Shown here: positions 1 to 5,918 of the stretch, piece by piece | Layout: each line of letters opens with the position of its first letter | Position numbering within the stretch: the stretch's first letter is position 1 | Assembly (NCBI GenBank): GCA_002696025.1 | Contig: NZQU01000027.1 | Span: 1 to 8,242 of the forward strand | Length of the DNA stretch: 8,242 bases | Source of the DNA: Crocinitomicaceae bacterium | GTDB lineage: Bacteria; Bacteroidota; Bacteroidia; Flavobacteriales_D; Crocinitomicaceae | Direction: 5' to 3' | Program-made: the position numbers and the translations under genes | Notes under the pieces: generated by a model | What the model was told of the DNA's origin: nothing | Databases searched by the model: none | What the model saw: only the letters and a program-made list of their open reading frames with translations

Positions 1-2652
1 AACAAATTCAACAGTAGAGGTATATGCTGTAGCAAAAGTTCCGGTTCCATCCTCTGCATAACTTCCAATGTAAGTGAAATTATCACCGCAATCTGTTGAT
101 ACCAAAATTGCTAATGAATCTCTTGATTGTTGGTTGTATCTTCTAAATGCATGTTCAAAAGTCATTTGTACATTGGTTTGAGCACTTAAATCTAAAGGAG
201 GTGTTTGAAAACCATCTCTTTGTCCCCCAGCAGAATAATTGAAGAAGTCAATTTTAGCAGCCTTGTTACCCGGGTTTGTTCCAACAACAGTTGCTATTTC
301 CCATGTGATATCATTGTCGGGATTGGTCATATACCATTCATTGTTGGTAAAACCATTGCTTTCAAAGTCTTCTGTAAATGGAAGTGCAGCATAAGTGTCA
401 TACACATATATACTAGAGCTCATGTTATCATTTGCTTGATTTTGGTCAACATTTCCATTTGGATTGGACACGGTTACATTAAATGTTGCAGCTCCACCTG
501 TAAGATTTGCAACAGGAAGAGAAACCAATGCAGATGTTCCTGGGGCAATAGTATTTGTATATGTGGTGGTTTGAGCAGCGCCTCCATAATCGTATGTGAT
601 GTCAACTGATGAAACAGCTAAAGAACCATAATTAAATAATTCAATTTCACCAACTACTGCTGGATTACATGTAGGACCTTCAGGAGAAATAATTTGGCTT
701 ACACCAATGTCATAAGTTAAATTTGAAACGATACAGAAATTGTTAATTTCTTGGTTTCCAAAATTGGCATTTGCAGCAATTGTCGATGCAACAACATTTC
801 CGTTGGCATCACTTATAGAATATGAGCCGTCTACAGAGCATGAATTCCATTGACTTCCATACATTCCATCACCATAAGTGTCATTAATTGTAAATACATA
901 ACAACCCGCAGATAAACACACATTTGAAGAATTCATTTGTCCTCCAGCTACATCTTGATAAGGACCTCCTTGTGCAAGCACTGTTGTGCCTCCTTGAGGT
1001 GTTAGAGTCCAAGTAATTTCAGATCCATAACAATCGGTTAAAACATCAATAGTTGCTTGTTGTCCATTTACAATAATTGTAAAAGGGCTGGTTTGGCTGT
1101 CGTTTTGATTGTTTTGATCAACTGAAGCATTTGGAGAACTACAAGAAATAGTTATGGTGTGTGCACCTGCACTTAATCCTTGAGTTGGCAATGTAATGGT
1201 TTCAGTGTTGCCTTGTGTTAATGATCCTGACCAATTGTATGTTTGAGTCGCTCCGTTGTCATACTGATAAGATATAACAGCAGAGGTTAATGTTTGACTT
1301 CCAAGATTTCTGAGTGTGAATTCAGGTGTAACACTAGAATCACATACTTGCTCAAAAGGACTTGTTATTTGAGTAATTCCTGCATCTAGACTATATGTAA
1401 ATGCATTTAAGCACAATAGAGCTTGATGTGCATTTACTCTTCCTGCTCCAAGCTGGCCTACATAATTACCATTTGCAGCATCAATGTTATCGCACGAAGA
1501 CAACAAGCAGCTAACAATATCTTGTTGTGATGCAGATTGTGCATATGAAACCATAAGCCCAACAAGACCAGCTACCATTGGTGAGGCCATTGATGTTCCT
1601 TGTGTAATTTGGTACCCAGTAGTTTGATTACAGCTTAGGATGCTTGATCCAGGGCAAGAAACATCAATCCAAGTTCCGTACTGAGAAAAACTAGACTTGG
1701 AATCTCCACTTGTAGTTGAAGCAACAGAAATAACATTGTTGTATGCAGCAGGATAAAACTGTTGGCTTGTTCCATTATTTCCAGCAGCAGCAACTAAAAT
1801 AGATCCGTTGTTCCAAGCGTAATTACATACATTTTGTCCGTATGTTGAAACGCCGCCGCCTCCCCAAGACATATTAATAACATCTGCTCCGTTATCAGTT
1901 GCCCATATAATTCCATCATACCCACCAGTTAAGGCTCCGGTTGAACAGTTTCCGATTTTAATAGGCATGATGCTGACATCATATCCAATAGATGCAACAC
2001 CGAGGTTGTTGTTTGATTCCGCTCCAACAATTCCTGATACGTGAGAACCATGAAAACCATCATTTCCACCACAAGGTGATGGATCATTGTCGTCATCTAC
2101 AACGTCTCGTCCAGGAACTAATTTATTAACAAGGTCAGGGTGGTTGATCTGAATAGCGTTGTCGGTAACAGCTACTACAACATTGGCATCTCCTGTTGAA
2201 ATGTCCCATGCTTGTGGTGCATCAATTTGAAAGAGCCCCCACTGACCATTATTGAATGAATTGGAAAAGTAGGTGTCATTTGGAGTTAAAAAGTTTTCGT
2301 GTAATTCTTTTTTCTCTGCATAAACCACATCGATGTTTTGTTTTATCAATTCAATAAGAGATTCGACTTCATAGATGTTGTTAAATTCAACTTGATAAGT
2401 TCTGCTTAACTTTTCATCTTTAATGTTTTGATGAAGTGCTTTAACACCAGTTATTTGATATCTATATATGGCAGAATTCGAAAAAGGCATGGACTTTCCA
2501 TCGACAATTCCATTAAGACATTTGTATTTTTTTACTTGATTAGATAGCTCAAAAACGACTTTACCATCTTGGTACCATCTGTTAACTTTTTGAGAATAAA
2601 AAGAGCTTGCGCAAGCGCATACGAGCACAAGGCTCATTAAAAGAGATTTCAT
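1..2652 (-). CDS. Secreted subtilisin-like serine protease (S8 family), multidomain, C-terminus cut off by the window edge
   Basis: The frame is open for 884 codons from ATG 2650-2652 to base 1 with no stop, so the gene is partial at its 3' end. Residues 1-21 look like a signal peptide (MKSLLMSLVLVCACASSF, then YSQ). About 22-120 resembles an inhibitor-I9-like propeptide. The peptidase domain starts near W138. Its triad is visible: Asp164 in VVVAVTDNA followed by INHPDL, His204 in HGSHVSGI, and Ser354 in GTSMASPMVAG, with oxyanion Asn292 in AAAGNNGTS. Two CARDB-like beta-sandwich repeats follow (about 423-527 and 648-750). Between them lies a module containing NDTYGDGMYGSQWN near 590-603. From 754 a choice-of-anchor-J/MAM-like domain begins (ALPFTEDFE, later PPLDLSAQTNVQMTFEHAF). 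Proteins with this architecture in Bacteroidota are usually exported and end in a type IX sorting domain, which would lie outside this window, so that part is inference. The likely role is extracellular protein degradation. Family assignment is near certain; the substrate is unknown. Confidence 0.95.
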   Translation of the reverse strand, partial: MKSLLMSLVLVCACASSFYSQKVNRWYQDGKVVFELSNQVKKYKCLNGIVDGKSMPFSNSAIYRYQITGVKALHQNIKDEKLSRTYQVEFNNIYEVESLIELIKQNIDVVYAEKKELHENFLTPNDTYFSNSFNNGQWGLFQIDAPQAWDISTGDANVVVAVTDNAIQINHPDLVNKLVPGRDVVDDDNDPSPCGGNDGFHGSHVSGIVGAESNNNLGVASIGYDVSIMPIKIGNCSTGALTGGYDGIIWATDNGADVINMSWGGGGVSTYGQNVCNYAWNNGSILVAAAGNNGTSQQFYPAAYNNVISVASTTSGDSKSSFSQYGTWIDVSCPGSSILSCNQTTGYQITQGTSMASPMVAGLVGLMVSYAQSASQQDIVSCLLSSCDNIDAANGNYVGQLGAGRVNAHQALLCLNAFTYSLDAGITQITSPFEQVCDSSVTPEFTLRNLGSQTLTSAVISYQYDNGATQTYNWSGSLTQGNTETITLPTQGLSAGAHTITISCSSPNASVDQNNQNDSQTSPFTIIVNGQQATIDVLTDCYGSEITWTLTPQGGTTVLAQGGPYQDVAGGQMNSSNVCLSAGCYVFTINDTYGDGMYGSQWNSCSVDGSYSISDANGNVVASTIAANANFGNQEINNFCIVSNLTYDIGVSQIISPEGPTCNPAVVGEIELFNYGSLAVSSVDITYDYGGAAQTTTYTNTIAPGTSALVSLPVANLTGGAATFNVTVSNPNGNVDQNQANDNMSSSIYVYDTYAALPFTEDFESNGFTNNEWYMTNPDNDITWEIATVVGTNPGNKAAKIDFFNYSAGGQRDGFQTPPLDLSAQTNVQMTFEHAFRRYNQQSRDSLAILVSTDCGDNFTYIGSYAEDGTGTFATAYTSTVEFV

Positions 2653-2900
2653 AGCATTAGGTTTGGTCTCTAAATTTCCGAAATTTTAAAGAAAAAAACA
2701 AGTATTGTTTGATTAAAAGTAGAGCGGTTATTTTAAGTTCTAAATAACGATTAGTGTATATTAAGTTAGTTATGGTTGGTTTTCATTGTTTTGTTTTTAT
2801 GACTTTACTTATTCAGAATATACCATTAAAATAGTATTTATAGGTATTAAATTTTGAGCTATTTTTGCAGTTGGAAATTTGATCTGAATTCAACATTATA
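2653..2900. other. Divergent intergenic region between the protease and flavodoxin genes
   Basis: This 248-base, very AT-rich stretch has no convincing open reading frame or RNA gene. It must carry the promoters of two divergent genes. A good -7 element faces the flavodoxin gene at 2860-2867. For the protease side I see only imperfect candidates, such as TACTTTTA read on the minus strand, and do not assign one. Close to the protease start there is a short inverted repeat, AAATTT-CCG-AAATTT (2672-2686). Because each arm is itself an AT palindrome, it may be chance. Confidence 0.6.
2860..2867 (+). promoter_or_regulatory. Candidate Bacteroidota -7 promoter element for the flavodoxin gene
   Basis: TATTTTTG matches the TAnnTTTG consensus of Bacteroidota primary-sigma promoters at every fixed position. 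It would place transcription start near 2874 and give a leader of about 27 bases. I see no clear -33 TTG at the expected spacing, so the call rests on the -7 element and its position. Confidence 0.5.
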
Positions 2901-3452
2901 ATGATGAACGCGACAATAATATATGGCTCCGATACTGGAGCAACTGAATATGTAATTGAAAATTACTTAAAAGACATTTTGGAGATTTATTTTGAGCTTG
3001 ATTGTGTTGAGGTAAATTCAATTGAGCCAAATATTTGGAATACTGAAGATTTAATAATTATTGGCCTTTCAACCTGGTATGATGGTATTTTACAAAGTGA
3101 TTGGGATGATTATTTTGATGAATTTAAAGAAATAGACTTTACAGGAAAAACAGTTGCTTTATTTGGCTTGGGAGATCAAGTAGGATATGGTGAATATTTT
3201 GTTGATGGAATTGGAATTCTTGCAAAAGAAATCCTTAAAAACGGAGGCGAAATTATTGGTCACTGGCCTAGTGAAGGATATGAATTTGAAACTTCAAAAG
3301 CTTCACTTGATGAAAACACTTTTTATGGTTTGGCTCTTGATGAGGACAACCAAGATGAGTTGAGCTATGAGCGAGTAAAGAGATGGGTGCTTCAAATTCA
3401 AAAAGAATACCAAGAAAAACTCAGCGCAAAAGCTCAAACAAGTATTGCTTAA
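2901..3452 (+). CDS. fldA: Long-chain flavodoxin
   Basis: This is a small soluble FMN protein that carries electrons at low potential, often replacing ferredoxin when iron is scarce (family knowledge). The 183-residue product has the FMN phosphate-binding loop YGSDTGATE at 8-16. The first isoalloxazine-contact loop is STWYDGILQSDW at 57-68, with Trp59. The second is GLGDQVGYGEYFVDG at 89-103, with Tyr96. These two aromatics correspond to Trp57 and Tyr94 of the well-studied cyanobacterial flavodoxin. The segments GHWPSEGYEFETSKA (120-134) and FYGLALDEDNQDELS (141-155) are typical of the long-chain subgroup. Two adjacent ATG codons (2901 and 2904) are possible starts. The second gives MNATIIYGS, closer to the usual family N-terminus, and the choice makes only one residue of difference. 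No Shine-Dalgarno sequence is visible. The gene stands alone on the plus strand, so its redox partners are not encoded here. The symbol fldA reflects family membership; isiB or nifF type naming is equally possible. Confidence 0.95.
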   Translation: MMNATIIYGSDTGATEYVIENYLKDILEIYFELDCVEVNSIEPNIWNTEDLIIIGLSTWYDGILQSDWDDYFDEFKEIDFTGKTVALFGLGDQVGYGEYFVDGIGILAKEILKNGGEIIGHWPSEGYEFETSKASLDENTFYGLALDEDNQDELSYERVKRWVLQIQKEYQEKLSAKAQTSIA

Positions 3453-3486
3453 AAAAGAGCCCCATCAGAGTCTATTGGATTTTTAT

Positions 3487-4269
3487 TTAGATCAATTTAT
3501 TTTTTGTTTCAAATCGTTTTTGCTGAATGGCATCAAAACTTTTTACATAATTGGGATTCTCTGTTTTCATGATTCGGTCCCAAACACGAAAATACAATCC
3601 ATAATTCCCATTGAATTTTTCATGATGTAGGTTGTGATGAACAGAGGTGTTTAAGATCTCAAAAAGAAATGATTTTCTAAACCATTTTGGAGTTATTTCA
3701 AAGCCTAAGTGACCATATACATTAATGAATAATGACATCATGGTAAAGGCAATTAAGCCAATGGGGTGAATCGGAATGATAAATAATATAATGGGTGCAA
3801 TAAGAGCCTCTAAAACACCTTCTAAAAATCCAAAAGAATAGGCAGCCCAGGGAGAGGGATTGATGGATCTATGATGAACATAATGCACTTTTCTGTAAAG
3901 TCTTTTGGAATGAATACTTCTGTGCATCCAATAAAAATAGGTGTCGTGTAAAATTAATGCCAAGACCACACTTATAGGCACCCACCAAATTGGGTATTGA
4001 TTGATGTCTCCATAAAACTGTGTGTGTTCTCTAAGACCAGTAAATACAATCAACATAATGACACCAGCAATAATGGCAATGGTCTGCAATGAAAATGATA
4101 TTTCTCGTAGAAAGTCCTTTCGTTTGGCTTTTTTGCTTTGTATTTTATTTGTCTTGAATTTTCTTGAAAACAAAACATAGAAGATTAAAAATGCTGTTCC
4201 AGCGATAAATAAATACCTAAGAAGGTTCAAAACAAAGGGTGTAAAATAAAGGGCTTCTGTGTACTTCAT
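3487..4269 (-). CDS. Fatty acid hydroxylase / sterol desaturase superfamily membrane protein
   Basis: This 260-residue integral membrane protein has the histidine clusters that bind a diiron centre in the fatty acid hydroxylase superfamily (PF04116 type). They are HDTYFYWMHRSIH (His108, His116, His120), HYVHH (His129, His132, His133), a lone His187 in VYGHLGF, and SVHHNLHH (His211, 212, 215, 216), followed by the conserved NYGLYFRVWDRIMKTE. Hydrophobic segments lie near 13-34, 60-78, 94-108 and 150-185, with a basic loop (KTNKIQSKKAKRK) at 40-51. The chemistry should be O2-dependent hydroxylation or desaturation of a lipid. The substrate (fatty acyl chain, sterol, carotenoid or ether lipid) cannot be read from the sequence. 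The start ATG is 24 bases after the stop of the lipoprotein gene, so the two are probably co-transcribed. Its 3' end converges on the flavodoxin gene with 34 bases between the stops and no clear terminator hairpin. Confidence 0.9.
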   Translation of the reverse strand: MKYTEALYFTPFVLNLLRYLFIAGTAFLIFYVLFSRKFKTNKIQSKKAKRKDFLREISFSLQTIAIIAGVIMLIVFTGLREHTQFYGDINQYPIWWVPISVVLALILHDTYFYWMHRSIHSKRLYRKVHYVHHRSINPSPWAAYSFGFLEGVLEALIAPIILFIIPIHPIGLIAFTMMSLFINVYGHLGFEITPKWFRKSFLFEILNTSVHHNLHHEKFNGNYGLYFRVWDRIMKTENPNYVKSFDAIQQKRFETKNKLI

Positions 4270-4293
4270 AGCAGACCGTGCTTATAATTTTTG

Positions 4294-4995
4294 TTACAGG
4301 TTAATTTGATAAGTGTTTCCATTGATGTTAAGCGTAGCGCTTCCTCCACCATTAAAAACAATGTCTCCATTAAAAGTAAACGTTTCATTTCCATTGTCTA
4401 CACTTAAAGCAACAGTCCCTGTTCCAGATTCAATTTCAAGACTTGATTTGTTTACACTAATATCTGAAACTATAATAGATATAGAACTGCTTACATCTCT
4501 TATTTTAGATCCCATAATAAAGGATTGATTTCCATCTCTGTTAAGATTTCCATTAAAAACTAATGATGTTTCATTGGGCTCAACTCCTGTAATGTTTAGG
4601 TTTGTTAATGAATTGTCATTTGAGTTTACTCTGTTTGTGGAATAAGTTCCGGCAGTGCTTGCCTCTAAATCAATGGTGCTTGGAACGCCCATATTACAAT
4701 TCAGCGTGTAATTCCAATTGATGTCATAATTTGCCTCAATGATATTTCCAACATGAGAAAAGTTATAGGATGTGTCGTATTCGGCACATGGATATGAAGC
4801 AATTTCATCGACAATCTGTTCTGAGTATTTGGTGATCATTTCAGAGACTCCGTAAGTGTCTTTTTCTAATGATGATTCAATTAATGCGACTGCATCGGCT
4901 TCAGATACTTCTTTATGTTTGGAACAAGAAGTTAGAACACTTATTGATAATACAAATACTGATAATTTTAAAATTTTGTTTTTTAGATTTTTCAT
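4294..4995 (-). CDS. Putative lipoprotein of unknown function, beta-rich
   Basis: The 233-residue product begins MKNLKNKILK, then a hydrophobic stretch and the lipobox VLTSC, with the acylated cysteine at residue 24. This indicates export and lipid anchoring. The mature N-terminal part (about 30-65) is acidic and probably helical. From about 66 on it becomes a beta-type sequence rich in Asn, Ser, Thr and Gly, ending in repeated short strands (NETFTFNGDIVFNGG, then TLNINGNTYQINL). Two further cysteines, Cys70 and Cys100, could form a disulfide in the envelope. I recognise no family. It is the first gene of a likely two-gene unit with the membrane hydroxylase, 24 bases downstream. It has its own -7-like element and lies 83 bases after the crp-like gene. 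Function is not assigned. Confidence 0.85.
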   Translation of the reverse strand: MKNLKNKILKLSVFVLSISVLTSCSKHKEVSEADAVALIESSLEKDTYGVSEMITKYSEQIVDEIASYPCAEYDTSYNFSHVGNIIEANYDINWNYTLNCNMGVPSTIDLEASTAGTYSTNRVNSNDNSLTNLNITGVEPNETSLVFNGNLNRDGNQSFIMGSKIRDVSSSISIIVSDISVNKSSLEIESGTGTVALSVDNGNETFTFNGDIVFNGGGSATLNINGNTYQINL

Positions 4996-5019
4996 GGTTT
5001 ATTGTTTTAAAGTATACCA

Positions 5020-5027
5020 CAAATTTA
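5020..5027 (-). promoter_or_regulatory. Candidate -7 promoter element for the lipoprotein-hydroxylase unit
   Basis: Read on the minus strand the bases are TAAATTTG, a full match to TAnnTTTG, 24 bases upstream of the lipoprotein start codon. TTG triplets exist upstream on the same strand, but at about 14 and 26 bases, not the usual 17-23. The -33 element is therefore weak or absent. The site suggests the pair is transcribed separately from the crp-like gene. Confidence 0.45.
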
Positions 5028-5078
5028 TGCCGGCGATATCACAAAATAATTAACAAAAGATAATAAAAGAAAAAGTCG

Positions 5079-5669
5079 TTATTTTTTTTGATTGACGACT
5101 CTTGCTCTAATTCTACTTAGAGAAACAGGCGTGATACCCAAAACGTTTGCAATGTATTTACCCGGCACTCGATTCACAAGGGTTGGGTTTTTTTTAATAA
5201 AATCAAGATAGCGTTCTTCTGGGTTAAGTAAAACAAATGATTTTACTCTCTCATGCTGAAGTTTCATCATTTTTTGAGCAAAAAACTTTCTGTTTTTTTG
5301 AAGTTTTGGATTGCTTTCGATAATATTTTCAACGATAGAATAATCAATAGAGAATGTTTTTGTTTCCTCTAATGCTTCAAAATAAAAATTGGATGGGCGG
5401 TCATAAAGGATGGTGTCAATGTTGCTAATGATTTGGTTTTCTGTGATGAGTCCAAAAGTAATTTCTTCTCCCTTTTCATTTATACAGTAGCATCTGACAA
5501 TTCCTTTTTTTATAAAAAAGACAGTTGTTTTTAAAGACCCTTCATCAATTAGAATTTCTTTTTTTTTGAATGAAATATTTTTAGCAGATTTTATTAAAAC
5601 ACTTGCATCTTCAATACTAAGTTCTTTAGAGAATTTATAAATCTGTTTGAGTTTGTCTAAATTGATCAT
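5079..5669 (-). CDS. Crp/Fnr-family transcriptional regulator
   Basis: This 196-residue protein has the two-domain Crp/Fnr layout. Residues 30-115 form a cNMP-binding-type beta-roll (FKKKEILIDEGSLKTTVFFI, then KKGIVRCYC and EEITFGLITENQII). Residues 120-148 are a long dimerisation helix. The C-terminal helix-turn-helix is at about 166-191 (NRVPGKYIANVLGITPVSLSRIRAR). The phosphate-binding cassette of true cAMP receptors (GE...RSA) is not recognisable: the equivalent stretch reads DTILYDRPSNFYFEALE. Cysteines 60 and 62 are too few and wrongly placed for an Fnr iron-sulfur cluster. The effector is therefore unknown, as for many Bacteroidota paralogs of this family. The ATG start at 5667-5669 gives a normal N-terminus. 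Upstream, only an imperfect -7 (TATTTTCG on the minus strand, 5686-5693) is visible. Targets could include the lipoprotein-hydroxylase pair next to it, but that is only proximity. Confidence 0.93.
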   Translation of the reverse strand: MINLDKLKQIYKFSKELSIEDASVLIKSAKNISFKKKEILIDEGSLKTTVFFIKKGIVRCYCINEKGEEITFGLITENQIISNIDTILYDRPSNFYFEALEETKTFSIDYSIVENIIESNPKLQKNRKFFAQKMMKLQHERVKSFVLLNPEERYLDFIKKNPTLVNRVPGKYIANVLGITPVSLSRIRARVVNQKK

Positions 5670-5732
5670 GAGTTATTGCTTGAAACGAAAATAAAGAATT
5701 AATTTGGGATTTTACTGTTGAATATTGAAACC

Positions 5733-5762
5733 AAAAAACCCCCAACATAATGTTGAGGGTTT
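5733..5762 (-). terminator. Rho-independent terminator downstream of tRNA-Phe
   Basis: On the minus strand AAACCCTCAAC pairs with GTTGGGGGTTT across an ATTAT loop, an 11-base stem with one T-G wobble, and the stem runs into a T tract. It sits 13 bases beyond the tRNA 3' end. Read on the plus strand, the wobble becomes a C-A mismatch, though a T-rich tail follows there too. The minus orientation is therefore preferred, also because no plus-strand gene lies upstream. Confidence 0.85.
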
Positions 5763-5775
5763 CTTTTTTTAAGAG

Positions 5776-5848
5776 TGGTACCTCCAGGAATCGAACCAGG
5801 GACACAAGGATTTTCAGTCCTTTGCTCTACCAACTGAGCTAAGGTACC
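5776..5848 (-). tRNA. tRNA-Phe (anticodon GAA)
   Basis: The 73-base minus-strand sequence folds as a standard cloverleaf. The acceptor is GGTACCT paired with AGGTACC, with discriminator A. The D arm is GCTC-AGTTGGTA-GAGC. The anticodon stem is AAGGA/TCCTT with loop CTGAAAA, so the anticodon is GAA. The T arm is CCTGG-TTCGATT-CCAGG. The 3' CCA is not encoded (the bases after the discriminator are CTC), so it would be added after transcription. The gene stands 70 bases beyond the fadH stop, has a promoter-like element just upstream and is followed by a terminator. Confidence 0.97.
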
Positions 5849-5864
5849 AGCAATTAGCAGGGGG

Positions 5865-5872
5865 CAAATATA
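5865..5872 (-). promoter_or_regulatory. Candidate -7 promoter element for tRNA-Phe
   Basis: The minus strand reads TATATTTG, an exact TAnnTTTG match, ending 16 bases before the first base of the tRNA. That fits a very short leader. It suggests the tRNA need not depend on read-through from fadH. No good -33 TTG is seen at normal spacing. Confidence 0.5.
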
Positions 5873-5891
5873 GTAATTCCAATAGTTATAG

Positions 5892-5913
5892 AAAAAAAAG
5901 ACTGGTTTTTTTT
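5892..5913 (-). terminator. Possible weak terminator after fadH (A8/T8 hairpin)
   Basis: Eight A and eight T flank the six bases CCAGTC (minus strand), giving an all-AT stem followed by an interrupted pyrimidine-rich tail. It sits 5 bases past the fadH stop. It lacks the GC-rich stem of an ordinary terminator, so it may be only a homopolymer pair in AT-rich spacer. Confidence 0.25.
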
Positions 5914-5918
5914 AAAAA

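Noticed and set aside
205..609. 134-codon plus-strand reading frame
   Set aside because: It is antisense to the protease coding region, has low-complexity Cys/Ile-rich content and no domain features; a shadow frame.
2608..2625. Lipobox in the protease signal peptide (cysteines at residues 12 and 14)
   Set aside because: The residues before either cysteine do not fit a lipobox well, and the domain layout suits a secreted protein; a standard signal peptide is more likely.
2672..2686. Inverted repeat AAATTT-CCG-AAATTT upstream of the protease gene as an operator
   Set aside because: Each arm is already an AT palindrome in AT-rich spacer, so chance is a sufficient explanation.
3453..3486. Possible bidirectional terminator between the converging flavodoxin and hydroxylase genes
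   Set aside because: Only about three base pairs (AGA/TCT) can form around GAGCCCCATC; no stable stem exists despite flanking A and T runs.
3445..3630. Small plus-strand frame after the flavodoxin
   Set aside because: It overlaps the flavodoxin stop and runs antisense to the conserved C-terminus of the hydroxylase (NYGLYFRVWDRIMKTE), so it is best explained as a shadow.
5776..5848. tRNA-Phe as an integration site for a mobile element
   Set aside because: No integrase gene, tRNA fragment repeat or atypical gene content is seen on either side within the window.
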